Numbered from the stretch's first letter, positions 52,803 through 63,073 are shown. The stretch: DNA of 64,000 nt from Verrucomicrobiales bacterium (GCA_015075445.1 JABTUJ010000017.1:62001-126000), one strand, 5' to 3'. Translations and numbers: made by a program. Notes: generated by a model not told the origin, from the letters alone.

Positions 52803-53275
52803 CTCACGCCAGCCATTGCCGCTGGCGGGTCAGGTCGGGCGCAGCAGCATTCATAGCGTTGCGGCACGGCGATGTCTCGGCGGACGAACTGCAGGTATCA
52901 TAGAGAAGACGTACGTGTCGTGATCCGTGACGGGAGGGGCAGAGCTTGGCTCCCGGGCTGGAACGTGTCGGGAACGGGCTCGATTGAAGCCGGCAAATCG
53001 TGGAAGGCGCGCGCAGGGCGAGCCACCCGGGGGCAGTGACCGAAGCAACGCGCGGCGGACCCTCGGCCGAGACCTCGACCGCTGCATTGTGACTGGGCGT
53101 GCTGATCAGCATGCGTGATTGGGGCCGACGTTGTTGCGGATGCGAGCACCAAGTCAAGGGCGGTTTCCCTCCCCTCGGAACTGCTTCCAAGCTTTACGGT
53201 GACGGACGGATCGACGATAAGACCCGCGATGAGCACGCGAGGACTGCTGGAAACGCAAGTTGCCGGCCCGAACCC
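52803..53275. other. Intergenic stretch without a supportable gene
   Basis: Open frames on both strands are Arg/Ser/Pro-rich and lack coding character. Nothing beyond occasional GC-rich palindromes is seen between the SEC-C gene and the PIN remnant. Confidence 0.5.
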
Positions 53276-53471
53276 ATGCGCATCTCCATCGAAAGCACGA
53301 TTCCGAGCTACGTGGTGGCGCGCCCGGCCCGCGATCTCCTGCAGGCGGCACATCGCCAACGCGCGCATCCAGGCACGCCTGCGGCGGCTGGCTGATGCAG
53401 CCGGCTTCACCCTGCCGGTGATCTGCACCCCGGAGGAACTATTGGAGAACGACAATGAGCAAGACGACTGA
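53276..53471 (+). pseudogene. PIN-type toxin with an internal deletion
   Basis: ATG 53276 opens MRISIESTIPSYVVARPARD and LLQAA, the conserved start of a PIN-like family including the first acidic residue. The frame then changes and reads HIANARIQARLRRLADAAGF and TLPVICTPEELLENDN, the normal C-terminus. The central catalytic part of about 90 residues is gone. Its antitoxin downstream is intact. Confidence 0.65.
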
Positions 53472-53649
53472 CATTCGGGCATCCAAACCCACTGGCGACG
53501 TGGTGCTGAAAGAAATCTGGCGCATCAAGGACACGCTCTCGGCCTCGTACGGCCACGCCGTGGACCGCCGCTTCGCCGAAGCCCGGGAGCGCCAGAAACG
53601 TTCAGGCCATCCGGTCGTGAACCTCCAAACAAAGCGCCGCAAGGCATGA
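53455..53649 (+). CDS. Small partner (antitoxin) of the deleted PIN toxin
   Basis: 64 residues, ATG 53455 overlapping the toxin frame by 17 nt. DVVLKEIWRIKDTLSASYGH and AVDRRFAEARERQKRSGHPV is the usual pattern of short antitoxin-like proteins following this PIN family. An orphan antitoxin now that the toxin is deleted. No gene is seen in the 219 bp that follow. Confidence 0.6.
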   Translation: MSKTTDIRASKPTGDVVLKEIWRIKDTLSASYGHAVDRRFAEARERQKRSGHPVVNLQTKRRKA

Positions 53650-53868
53650 GGGCAAGAGGCTTCCATTCGGCCTGCCGAGCACCCGCTGGAGAGGCATTCC
53701 CCAGGGTGAATAGCCCCGTGACGGGGCTGCAGGCGCTCTAGGTTTCACACTGTGTAACCGATATCCGCGGGGTCCGGTTCCGGGTGTGATCCGGGAAGGC
53801 GGGCTGTAGCTGGCGCGCATCGCTCCTCGCTTGCTTCCCCGACGGACACTACGTCACTGTCTTGTTCC

Positions 53869-55218
53869 ATGAACCGTTGGTCTCCCTGGCTGCTGGCAAT
53901 CGTTACCTCCTGGGCTGCGGAAGCGCTCGGTTCCTCGCAGCGCGAGCTTCAGGTGCCGGCTGCCCCGGCTGCAGATCGGGTGCTCGAAGCTCCAAGCCAT
54001 GCTCAGGACGCGGGCGATACGGCAGCCGTGCCGCGGGGCAACCCGACCGTGCCCGCTTGGTTCCCTCGGGCTCCGTCGCTGCCACCGCCTCGCGGCGAGG
54101 TGCTCCACGTTGCCACCGTCTCGGAGTTGTATGAGGCGGTCGAGCGGGTCGGAGTGGGCGGCACGATTCTGTTGGCGGATGGGGACTACCGACTGCTTCG
54201 CCCGGTGGTGTTCGACGGCAAGCGGAACATCGCGCTGCGCAGCGCCTCGGGAGATCCCGCCCGCGTCACATTGCGCGGCCAGGGTTGGCAACACCAGCCC
54301 TCAGGGGATGATCTCGTCCACATCGCCCGCTGCGCCGGAGTGACCCTCGCCGACCTGACGTTCGCTGACTGCCGATCTTACGGGATCAAGGTCGAAGCGG
54401 AAAACGCGCCGCGGGACATCCACATCTACCACTGTCGGTTCCGGGACATCGGCGTCCGAGCGATCAAAGGGTCGGCGGGCAAGGACCCGGAGGTTCGGGC
54501 GGTGAACGGGTCGGTGCGCTACTGTGACTTCGAGAACACCCGGATTCCCCCGGCCGAGTGGCTGTTCGGCGGCGACTACATCGCCGCGATTGACATGATG
54601 GCGCTCGAGAACTGGACCTTCAGCGACAATGTCTTTCGCCACATCCAAGGCCGCCGCGGAGGGGGACGGGCGGCGATCTTCATCTGGGTGCGTTCACGAC
54701 AGATCGTGGTGGAGCGCAACCTCGTCCTGAACTGCGACCGGGGAATCGCGCTCGGCAACCCGGGCGAGTCCACGGCGAACCTGGCGGGAGAACGGCTTGT
54801 CTATGTCGCCGACGCCGTCATCCGCAACAACTTCATTGCCGGCGGGCCTGATTGCGGCATCGAGCTCTGGCACGTCGAGCGGGTCCAGGTGCTGCACAAC
54901 TCGATCTGGCGGCCGGAGCGGAACTGGAGCCGGGGCATTCGCGTCGGCACGGGCACGACGCAGACAGCGCTCGTCAACAACCTGGTCCACGGCGAGATCC
55001 GCTTCGAGGGTGGTGAAGCCGAGGCGACCAACAACCTGGCGGGCCGGCTGGACGGATACTTCGTGGACCCGGAGACGGGTAACCTGGCCCTCACCCGGAA
55101 AGCGACCGGAGCCATTGATCAAGGCGCCGCGCTCCCGGAGGTGCCTGAGGACATCTCCGGTCGAGCTCGCACAGGGCTTGCGGACCTCGGCGCGTGGGAA
55201 TGGCGGGAGGACCTATGA
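53869..55218 (+). CDS. Secreted right-handed parallel beta-helix protein, PL6-like lyase
   Basis: 449 residues with signal peptide (MNRWSPWLLAIVTSWAAEAL). The pattern HVATVSELYEAVERVGVGGT, ILLADGDYRLLRPVVFDGKR, and LRSASGDPARVTLRGQ is the standard opening of polysaccharide lyase family 6 (alginate lyase/chondroitinase B). Helix coils continue (IHIYHCRFRDIGVRAIKGSA, FSDNVFRHIQGRRGGG, VIRNNFIAGGPDCGIELWHV). Lys/Arg catalytic residues of PL6 cannot be assigned without alignment. The stop overlaps the next start (ATGA). Confidence 0.8.
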   Translation: MNRWSPWLLAIVTSWAAEALGSSQRELQVPAAPAADRVLEAPSHAQDAGDTAAVPRGNPTVPAWFPRAPSLPPPRGEVLHVATVSELYEAVERVGVGGTILLADGDYRLLRPVVFDGKRNIALRSASGDPARVTLRGQGWQHQPSGDDLVHIARCAGVTLADLTFADCRSYGIKVEAENAPRDIHIYHCRFRDIGVRAIKGSAGKDPEVRAVNGSVRYCDFENTRIPPAEWLFGGDYIAAIDMMALENWTFSDNVFRHIQGRRGGGRAAIFIWVRSRQIVVERNLVLNCDRGIALGNPGESTANLAGERLVYVADAVIRNNFIAGGPDCGIELWHVERVQVLHNSIWRPERNWSRGIRVGTGTTQTALVNNLVHGEIRFEGGEAEATNNLAGRLDGYFVDPETGNLALTRKATGAIDQGAALPEVPEDISGRARTGLADLGAWEWREDL

Positions 55219-55571
55219 AGCCTGGCTCGGCAGTGCTGGCACGCTTGATCCATCTGCTGATCGCTGTCCGCGGCGCATCGAGCCCCGCGGACGCGACGGC
55301 CCGGGTTGGCGGGAGCTCTTCCGGAACGGTCTTCATCGTCCGCAACGGCTACGTGATCTGCGCCGGACCGCAGAGCGATGGCGAGCATCTGATCTACTCG
55401 GCCACGAAGTCCTTCGTCAGCACGGTGCTCGTCCTGCTCATCGAGGACGGCAGGGTCTCGCTCGACACCCCGGCCAAGGAACTCGAACCCGCCCTGGCAG
55501 AGCACTACCCCGGCGTCACCCTCCGCCACTTCGCCATCATGACCTCCGGCTACGACTCGGCGGGCGGCTGA
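55215..55571 (+). pseudogene. Serine hydrolase (beta-lactamase family) N-terminal fragment
   Basis: 118 residues. The nucleophile motif is SATKSF (S-x-x-K), after the typical VRNGYVICAG and before VLLIEDGRVSLDTPAKEL and HFAIMTSGYDSAGG, where the SxN/YxN motif region begins. The remaining two thirds, with the third motif, are lost at about 55.57 kb, where the frame stops and an unrelated fragment begins. Coupled to the PL6-like gene by an ATGA overlap, as an intact enzyme once was. Confidence 0.75.
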
Positions 55572-55649
55572 ATCGGCTCGGATCCGCTCCGGCCTCCGCG
55601 GACCCCGTCAGCGCGGTCTGCGCTCCGAGGTTGGCGGGCTGCCTCGCCG

Positions 55650-56345
55650 GACCAACCACTCCTTGAATTGCCGACCCGTGGCTGCGAGAAACCCGGCGTC
55701 CCAGGCATTGCCATGCACATTCACACCTCCTTTGATCACCGACCATCGGGGCCACGGCGGGCGCCCCGTGGTGGGACATGTGGGACTCGCGGGTCCACTC
55801 CCGCATGGACGAGGTCGCGCGCGAACAGATCTTGCCCTTGCGCGACGACCTGCGCGTGATCGGGTGCTACAGCGACAACGAGATCGGGTGGTGGGACGCC
55901 ATCTTGTTCAAGGCCACGTTCGAGCAGGCGCCGACCAGCGGCCAGCGCCAGCGGCTCATCGGGTTGCTGCGACAGACCTACCGTGATCAACGGTCAGAAT
56001 TGCTGCGCGATTTCGAGCCCGCCCCGGACCTGAGGAGCGGGGAGGAACTCGAACAGCATGGCGTGCTCTTCCTGCGCCCGGGCGGCCGCGGCATCCAGGT
56101 CACGCGACGTTCTGTCACGATCCTGGTCGAACGCGCGGACTGGTTCCAGTACGACGACGAACCGACGCACGGGCGGTTCGCTGGTGAGAATGTTCGCCTT
56201 GGACTGGTGGACCTCTGTGACCGTCCTTATGAGGACCGCCTCGCTCGTGCTGGACATCGACCTCGATGGCGTGAACGACTTTGTCATCACGGAACGTACC
56301 AAGGCCCCCGCCGTGGTCTGGTATCGCCGCCACGCGGGCTCTACG
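55650..56345 (+). pseudogene. Mosaic of glycosidase and FG-GAP/VCBS fragments
   Basis: One frame carries EVAREQILPLRDDLRVIGCY and SDNEIGWWDAILFKATF, resembling the acid-base region of agarase-like TIM-barrel glycosidases (YYTDNELGWW). Another frame at 56240-56340 reads LVLDIDLDGVNDFVITERTK and APAVVWYRRH, an FG-GAP/VCBS repeat. The two are fused, and then joined in frame to dehydrogenase sequence. No start codon belongs to them. This is debris from at least two secreted-enzyme genes. Confidence 0.6.
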
Positions 56346-57553
56346 GCCTGGGCGGACGCCAGACCGCGCTGGATCCCCAATACGGCGATCCGTTCGATCA
56401 CCAGGCGGTCGTCTTCGAGGACGACAACGGTGTGCGCGTCTTTGGCTTCACGCGCGACCAGCGGGAGTGCTACCGCGACACCAACGATTCTATGTTTGCC
56501 GACTGGCTCCAGCGGTGCCGCGAGCAACTGGCCAAGCTGGGTATGGACGTCAAGCGCGAGCTGTGCTTCACGGGCTTCGACGCCTACCAGAAAGTCATGG
56601 CCCTGCCTGAGGTCAATTACGTATTGCTGGCCACGCCGCCCTTCTTTCGCCCCGCCCACCTGCGGGCGGCGGTCGAGGCCGGCAAACACGCCTTCCTCGA
56701 GAAACCAGTGGCCGTGGACGCCACGGGGGTACGGTCGGTCATCGCGTCAGGCGCGATCGCGCAACGCCAGGGTCTGACCCTTGGCGCTGGCACGATGCGC
56801 CGCCGCGAGAACGGGTCACGCGAGACCATCCGTCGCCTCCATGAAGGCGCCATCGGCGATCTGGTCGCGTGCGAGGCGATTTGGAGCGGGGGCGAATTGT
56901 GGCACGTCGAACGCCAAGCCCCGTGGAGCGACATGGAATACCAGTTGCGGAACTGGCTTTACTACACCTGGCTCTCCGGCGATTTCATCGTCGAACAATT
57001 CGTCCACAACCTTGACATGATCAACTGGGGTGTCGGGGAGCATCCGGTGCGCGCCTTCGGTTTGGGCGGGCGCCAGGTGCGAACCGATCCGAAGTTCGGG
57101 AACATTTTCGATCACTTCGGAGTCGAGTTCCAGTATGCCAACGGCGTCCGGTGTTTTGCCTTGGACCGCCATACCAACGGTTCCGATGGCCGGGTCGAAG
57201 AGATCTTTCTCGGCGCGAAGGGCACCGCGCGCGTGGGCCTCTTTGGCGGCTGGGCCATCCAGCCGAAGGGCGGCGCGATGTGGCGCTACCGCGAGCCCAA
57301 CAACAACCCGTACCACCAGGAGCACGCCGAGTTCATCGCCAGTATTCGCGAAGGCCGCGGCCTGAACGAAGCTCGACAGGTCGCCGAATCCACCCTCACC
57401 GCGATCATGGGCCGCGAGACGGCCTACAGCGCGAAAATGGTCGAATGGGACGACGCGCTCAATGCCAAGCAGGACTTGTCCCCTGCCAAACTGGAACTGG
57501 GCCCGATGCCCGTGCCGGTGGTGCCGAGGCCGGGCACCTATCGGCTCAGTTGA
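56346..57553 (+). pseudogene. Gfo/Idh/MocA oxidoreductase, N-terminally rearranged
   Basis: The first 50 residues (GGRQTALDPQYGDPFDHQAV, VFEDDNGVRVFGF) are a piece of a C-terminal domain from a related oxidoreductase, because the same pattern recurs later (GGRQVRTDPKFGNIFDHFGV). Next comes a domain without its Rossmann glycine motif (CREQLAKLGMDVKRELCFTG, EVNYVLLATPPFFRPAHLRA, AGKHAFLEKPVAVDA with the catalytic-region EKP), then a full C-terminal half ending MPVPVVPRPGTYRLS. The NAD-binding start is missing, so the protein cannot function as it stands. Sugar or inositol oxidation is the family's usual role. Confidence 0.7.
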
Positions 57554-57577
57554 ACGCCAGGACCTGATCGGTGTTCG

Positions 57578-57916
57578 CTATCGCTCCAACTGCCAACGCC
57601 GGAATACCGGTGGCTGTTGCAGGTTCTCCAACACAAACTCATCGTGGTTGTCCAGCAGCGGCACCACCGCAATGCGGCCGCGTGTGCCGGGCGCGTGGCT
57701 GATGCCCCGGGACGTCACCGTCGGTAGCATCACGATCCCCCCGCGGCGACCGGCGAAGACCGCCTTGTCCTGATTGAAGTCCAACGGTGAGTCGCTGCTG
57801 AACTCATACGCGAGGCCGTTGGCCCGGGTCTGCCTACGCACGCCCGGGGCCACCTGCGCGATAGGGCCATCCGTCTCACGCAGTGAGAAGGTGATCGTGC
57901 AGACCGGAGCGGCCAC
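57578..57916 (-). pseudogene. C-terminal fragment of an unrecognised protein
   Basis: AYEFSSDSPLDFNQDKAVFA, RGGIVMLPTVTSRGI and LDNHDEFVLENLQQPPVF is coding in character, but I do not recognise the family. It starts within a frame change at about 57.92 kb where it joins the next fragment. It converges with the oxidoreductase remnant 24 bp away. Confidence 0.4.
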
Positions 57917-57939
57917 GTTGGCCGTACCCGCAACTGGCA

Positions 57940-58356
57940 GCAGGGCTTGACTGAGTCACCGCAACAAACTCCCCCACCACCCGCAGAGCGCCCTCGTCGG
58001 CCTGCTCGGTGACGATGGGTGCATAATCCGGGTTCAGCGGTTGAAGCTCCATGCGGACATGCCGGAACACCGGGCCGTTGCGAATCGCGTCCGCGATCCG
58101 GGACACCGCTTTCCGGTGCGCGGTCGCCGCGGCGGGCGCCAGGGCGTTGCCCCGGTACTCGACCGAGAACCGGCACAGGCCGCCGGTGCCCCGGTAGAGG
58201 TTGATGAGGTCATTGAGTTCAGCGCGGAACATCACCGGCTTGAGGCAGCCGCGCTTGTCCCCGCGCTTCTGCGGGATGAACGACGGCGACTCGAACAGCG
58301 GCCAGAAGTACTCGAGCCATTTATCGGCGATCAACCGCAGCGGAATGGCCACCCGC
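57940..58356 (-). pseudogene. Central fragment of an unrecognised cytoplasmic protein
   Basis: IPLRLIADKWLEYFWPLFES, PSFIPQKRGDKRGCLKPVMF and VEYRGNALAPAAATAHRKAV look like the N-terminal helical part of a larger protein, possibly a nuclease-type accessory. The upstream end at about 58356 abuts an unrelated plus-strand tail, and the downstream end runs into the previous fragment. No start codon has support. Confidence 0.4.
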
Positions 58357-58462
58357 CCGCTCGGCAGAGCAGGCCGAACTGGAGAACTACATGCGCGTGG
58401 GCCGGCTCTTGGAGCTCTTCCAATCGAAGGCCCGGCTTTCGCTTCAGGGTTCGGCAGACTGA
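58357..58462 (+). pseudogene. Orphan C-terminal tail of a plus-strand protein
   Basis: SAEQAELENYMRVGRLLELF followed by QSKARLSLQGSAD and a stop has amphipathic coiled-coil character and no start. It is another sharp junction in the debris zone. From 58463 to 59103 I see nothing I would call a gene. Confidence 0.35.
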
Positions 58463-59103
58463 ACATCGACCGCAGCGTGGCTGCAGCGGTCCTGGCCATC
58501 CTGCTCCGGGGACTCCTCGGCTAGGTGGCCAATGTCCGCGAACGGTTGGAGGAGTTGCATTCCACCGGCGCTGCCGCCCGAGGGGGTGCACCTCCTCCCT
58601 GCAACGGGGCCGCGCGGTTGACCCCGCGTTGATGCGTGGTTGGTGAACCGAAGGCCGATCCGCAACGGCGAGAGGCACCATGGCGCAGGGGTGAGGGCCG
58701 GTGATCGTATATCACCGGCCTTCTGACGGCGTTCCCTCCGTCGTGCTTTTCGGCTCTTGGGCGCATCGGGACACCGAGGGAATCGAGAGGACAAATTCCT
58801 GACTGCAAGGTGATTCCGGCGTGGCGCCGCTGGCCTCAAGCCGACCAGTGGGGGCTCAATTCCGGGCCATGAATATCCAACGGCAGTAACCAATGGCGGT
58901 TGCAGGGAGCCGCTGGAGATTCGGGGAAGAGGGAGGGCGAGGGTCGCGCCCGCGGCTGGGCTGTCACGGGTTCGCGGGCTCGGGGCCGGGTTGGTTAGGT
59001 ACCCGTCATCAGCATCGGCAGGCAGCGCGGCCGCACGATCACCACCGCGATCGCTGGGAACAGGTCCAGCAGTCCGTCGAGGCCGGGGGTTCCTCGTCCG
59101 CAG

Positions 59104-60054
59104 TCAAGGGGCTTCCCTCGCCTTGGCCTCACGGGCTCGTGAATGGGGTCGGCTCAACGGCACGTCGGGCAAACCGGCCAGCAGGATCATGTCCTGTCGG
59201 TGGTTCACGTAGGCCTCGAAGACGTAGTCGTTCCAGTAATTCGCCGACAAGCCGTACTTCATCAAATGCGAGTACGCCTGATCGGCCTCGGTGATCCCAA
59301 TCCTGAAGATCGTCCTGGCGAAGAACGCCTCCCATTCCTGCGGGTCCGCAAACATGAAGCGACCTTCCTGTTCCCGGCACATCACGTAGGGCGTGGTGAA
59401 CACGACCGAGTAGCCCAGACGCATCGTCTCAAAAGGCTCGGGTAACACCCTGACGAACCAGATCTCCCCGGGTCGCCCGCGGTAGCCGGCCGGCACCACG
59501 CACCGGTGTTGCGTCCCCGTGACAAACTCGCGGAGGAGCACGTGATCCCCAACTGCGCCCTCGAGCGTGTAAAGCCCCATCCGCGACTCCTGCATGCACT
59601 CAAACAGCCGAACGAGACTCGGCTCCATCCCCAGTCGTCGGCACAGGTCGATTGCCACCGTGCCCAGGGTCTCCTTCTCCGGCCCCACGTGCGAATCGAA
59701 GACGGCCCAACAAAAGAAATACGATATCGTGAGCGGGCTCATCGGCGGACCGGAAGGCAGGTATTCCTCCTCAGCAGCCGAGTAGGCATCGGCAAGCGGC
59801 GTGCACATCGGAAGTTCCGCCAAGTCCTCGACCAAAACCGACAACTTGTTCTGGGCGTAGGTGTACACTGCATGAAGCGGGTCCTTGCCTCTCAGGCTCT
59901 CCTCTGAGATCACCCCTCGCTCCAATTCCTCGGCTCGCTGAGCGCCCAACCTGATTGCTTCGAAGTCGAGGACTTTCCGGCGGAGCTCCTTGTCGAATGC
60001 CACCAGCACGCTCCTCGAAATTGGGCCTTTCGGATGGTCAGAATCGCGCATCAT
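59104..60054 (-). CDS. Protein of unknown function
   Basis: 316 residues, apparently intact, with ATG 60054 or 60051. Mixed alpha/beta, no signal or membrane segment: LRRKVLDFEAIRLGAQRAEE, HAVYTYAQNKLSVLVEDLAE, IDLCRRLGMEPSLVRLFECM and EIWFVRVLPEPFETMRLGYS. It resembles phage- or defence-associated proteins of unknown role, but I do not recognise a family. Codon use resembles that of its neighbours. It is one of few complete genes in this stretch. Confidence 0.65.
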   Translation of the reverse strand: MMRDSDHPKGPISRSVLVAFDKELRRKVLDFEAIRLGAQRAEELERGVISEESLRGKDPLHAVYTYAQNKLSVLVEDLAELPMCTPLADAYSAAEEEYLPSGPPMSPLTISYFFCWAVFDSHVGPEKETLGTVAIDLCRRLGMEPSLVRLFECMQESRMGLYTLEGAVGDHVLLREFVTGTQHRCVVPAGYRGRPGEIWFVRVLPEPFETMRLGYSVVFTTPYVMCREQEGRFMFADPQEWEAFFARTIFRIGITEADQAYSHLMKYGLSANYWNDYVFEAYVNHRQDMILLAGLPDVPLSRPHSRAREAKAREAP

Positions 60055-60090
60055 CCCCCTTGGTCATCACGAGGTGTCCGCCACGCCGAG

Positions 60091-60351
60091 CTACCGCTTG
60101 GTCAAGGACTGCTCCAGCTCCGCCTTCCGGGCCTCCAGGCCACGCAACGCCTTGTTGAGCGCCGCAATCGCTTTCTTGATCTTCCGCAACTCGGCTTGAT
60201 CCTTCGCGGATGACAAGTACCGCTTGCTCCGCTCCTCGGCGATGAATGCCTCAACCTGACGTCTCAGAACTCTCAGGTACGGATTGCCCCAGATCGAACC
60301 CTCGCGGTATTCGAGTTTGCCGCATCCGATCCCTTTAATCGTGGCTTTCAT
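60091..60351 (-). CDS. Small coiled-coil protein
   Basis: 86 residues from ATG 60351 (MKATIKGIGCGKLEYREGSI). After a short beta-rich start, residues 40-86 form a coiled coil (ELRKIKKAIAALNKALRGLE, ARKAELEQSLTKR). It lies 36 bp before the unknown gene on the same strand, so the two may be one operon. Function unknown. Confidence 0.55.
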   Translation of the reverse strand: MKATIKGIGCGKLEYREGSIWGNPYLRVLRRQVEAFIAEERSKRYLSSAKDQAELRKIKKAIAALNKALRGLEARKAELEQSLTKR

Positions 60352-60439
60352 TCCTATTCTCGATGGACGAAACAATATGAACCCTGGGCGGCAGGGACTT
60401 GCCGCGTCTTACGGTGGTTCCGTGCTTCTGATTCATGGC

Positions 60440-60940
60440 GTCGGCCGCTCTTTCGCCTCCGGGCGAGCGTCCCTCCGGTTGCGGAGCCTGTCCAGCGCCT
60501 TGTGCCGAGGCACGCAACCCCCGGCGACTCTGAAAAATGAAACCGCCTTCGAGTTCTGCCCCAGCGCCTCCTGCGCAAAGCGCTCGGGATACCCCGACTG
60601 CTTCGCCCGTTCTGCCCAGGCGTAGCGGTACGAATGAAGCGTCACGCCCTGGATCCCCAAGGGGGCGCAGCGTTGTTTGAACTCGGTCGCACGATCGCTC
60701 GCACGCACCCTCCGCAGATAGGGAAACAACGGTCCGGTCCGGGGCAGGGCACGGAGGATCCCGGCGGCCTGATCGCCGAAACGGAGCAAGGCGACACTAC
60801 CCGTCTTGAGGCGTTGATAGCTGATGACCTTCTCTCTCCAGTCGATATCCTCGGCATTGAGCCTCGCCAGATCTCCCTGCGAGGCGCCCAGATGCCAGGC
60901 CAGTTCGTCACGGCTGATTCATCTGGAGTTAGCGGGCAAG
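60440..60940 (-). pseudogene. Tyrosine recombinase (integrase), truncated and frameshifted
   Basis: Reads in two frames as the catalytic domain of a phage-type integrase: SVSAIRPPG-like shifted sequence at the 5' side (the unshifted frame gives DELAWHLGASQGDLARLN), RRVRASDRATEFKQRCAPLG, HSYRYAWAERAKQSGYPERF (H-x-x-R) and AQEALGQNSKAV. The last stretch with the nucleophile Tyr is replaced by unrelated residues, and the N-terminal half is missing. A second relic of the same sort lies at 45.2 kb. Confidence 0.65.
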
Positions 60941-61004
60941 GTGGTGCCGGGGACGGGATGAGAAACCACTGAGCAACCGGCGCCTTTTCCTCCACCCTCG
61001 CCGG

Positions 61005-62405
61005 ATGGTCATCGACGATCCTCAGGGCGAGGCGGGTGTCTTGCGCCGCCTGCAGGTGCGGGAACTGCGCGAGGAAGAGCGCGCCGAGTTCGATTGGCGA
61101 CTCCAAACCCAACACTACCTGGCCAGCAGCGTGTTGGTCGGTCCGACGCTGCGGTATGTGGCCGAAATCGAGGGGCAGTGGGTCGCGTTGATCGCCTTTA
61201 GCGCACCGGCGCTCCATGTCAAAGGGCGCGAACGTTGGCTTCGCTGGAGTCCGCGGCAACGGGCCCGACGCCTTGGGTTTGTGGTCAACAACAGCCGCTT
61301 GTTGGTGCTGCCGGACCGGGTGCGTTATCCCAACCTGGCTTCGCGCGTGCTAGCCCTGTGTCTGCAGCGCTTGGCGGCCGACTGGCAGGCGCGGTGGCGC
61401 CATCCGGTGTTGGTGGTCGAGAGTTTCGTGGACGAGTCTGAGTGCCGGGGCACGTGCTACCGCGCGTGCGGCTTTGAGCCCGTGGGCGCGACGGGCGGCT
61501 TTGCCCGGGTGAGCCGGGACTTCTATGAGGCCCATGGCCGTCCCAAGCAGTTGTACCTGCGGGCCCTGGTGCCGGAGGCCCGGCGGTGGCTGCGGCAGGG
61601 GCGCTTGCCGGCCGCCTTGGCGCCGTACGAAGCCGAGTGCAGCGGACCCTGTCCGTTCCGGGCGCCGGCGCTGGAGAGTCTGCTGGAGCGCTTGGGCGCA
61701 TTGCCCGACGCACGCCGCGGGCATGGGTTGCGTCACCGGCAACGGTATGTCGTGGCCTGCGCGGCGGTGTCGACCTTGATGGGCGCCTGCGGCTACCGCG
61801 CCTTTGAGAACACGAGCCACAAGTTCACCCAGCGCCAACTGCGCGCGCTGGGGGCCAAACCGGACGAGGCAAGCGGTCGCTACGCTCCCCCGAGCGACTC
61901 GACCTTCCAGCGGGTGCTCAACCGCCTGGACGCGAGCCGCGTCGCGACGATCGTTGGGGAGTGGCTGGCCGAGCAGGAAGTCGGCGCCCTGGCCCGGTTG
62001 GCCCTCGACGGCAAGGTCCTGCGCGGCAGTGGGCGGCATGATGGCAAACCGCTCCAACTGCTCTCGGCCGTCACGCACCACCTGCGGCTGACGCTGAACC
62101 AGATCGCGATTGAGCAGAAGAGCAACGAGATCCCCGCCCTCAAACCGCTGCTGCGGCGCGTCGCGGTGCCGCCGGGCACGTTGGTCACGGCCGACGCGCT
62201 GCACTGCCAGCAGGAAAGCGCCCGGTTCATCACCCAGGAATGGGGCGGGGATTACCTCTTTGGCCTCAAAGGCAATCAGAGCGGCATCGAAGAGAAAGCT
62301 CGTCACCTGCTCACGCAGCAGGGTTTTCCCCCCTCAGGGCCAGTGGGAAAAGGGCCACGGACGGATTGATCACCGGCGCCTGGCCCGGGTGTCAGCGGCG
62401 GAATG
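61005..62405 (+). mobile_element. ISAs1-family transposase with extra N-terminal domain, 3' end frameshifted
   Basis: The first 200 residues (EFDWRLQTQHYLASSVLVGP, LGFVVNNSRLLVLPDRVRYP, VVESFVDESECRGTCYRACG) form a DUF4338-like domain known from some transposases and defence proteins. The transposase part follows: YRAFENTSHKFTQRQLRALG, LALDGKVLRGSGR (first Asp), TLVTADALHCQQESARF (second Asp) and YLFGLKGNQSGI. The ORF ends early at 62369; in another frame the next residues are PPQGQWEKGHGRIDHRRLAR, so a 1-nt shift breaks it just at the third acidic position (D for E), and the rest is missing. Probably inactive. Confidence 0.8.
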
Positions 62406-62566
62406 AAACTGGGGGAGAGCAGGCGGCTTGAAGTTCCGTCTTCTTCCGGTGGCTTTTCTTCCCGCTCTTCCACCTAAAGCTTTTCTTCCTTCTTCCGGTC
62501 TGGAGTCGGTTCGGTTGTTCTTTTTCGTTTTCTTCCCGGGCGTGCGTCTCCGAAGTGGCGCGGACG

Positions 62567-63073
62567 ATGAACCGCCCTCCGATCCGACGCAAATGCCGCT
62601 GTTGCAGCAAGTTCTTCACTCCCGATCCCAGGACCGTCGATCGTCAGCGCTACTGTTCGCAGCCGGCCTGCCGCCACGCCAGTAAGCAGGCCAGTCAACA
62701 GCGCTGGGCGCACAAGTACGGCAACGGGGACCACTTCCGCGGACCCGATGAGGTCCAGCGTGTTCAAACCTGGCGGCGCAGCCATCCCGGTTACTGGAGG
62801 AAGAAGACCCCGTCGTCACAAGGCACTCAACCTGTTGCCTCCCAACAGGCTAACCCCGCTCAGTCATCTCGTAACGCAACCAGAGGAGTGCCGCTTGCGT
62901 TACAAGATGACTCGCTGACAAAACACCCAGCGTTTATCGGGCTCCTCTCGATGGTCACCGGCACGACGTTACAAGAGGACATCGCCACCACCGCCCGCCA
63001 ACTGCTACTGCGAGGACGCAACATTCTGGGGGGCGGTCTCCCGGAAACAACGTCAACGACTCCCGCACCTTGA
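62567..63073 (+). CDS. Zn-ribbon IS-associated accessory protein
   Basis: 168 residues from ATG 62567. The N-terminus has a Cys-rich zinc-binding fold (RRKCRCCSKFFTPDPRTVDR, then YCSQPACRHASKQASQQRW) followed by FRGPDEVQRVQTWRRSHPGY. This arrangement recurs in Verrucomicrobiota as the first of two small genes that precede IS transposases. The second gene begins 3 bp later. DNA binding is likely. Confidence 0.7.
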   Translation: MNRPPIRRKCRCCSKFFTPDPRTVDRQRYCSQPACRHASKQASQQRWAHKYGNGDHFRGPDEVQRVQTWRRSHPGYWRKKTPSSQGTQPVASQQANPAQSSRNATRGVPLALQDDSLTKHPAFIGLLSMVTGTTLQEDIATTARQLLLRGRNILGGGLPETTSTTPAP

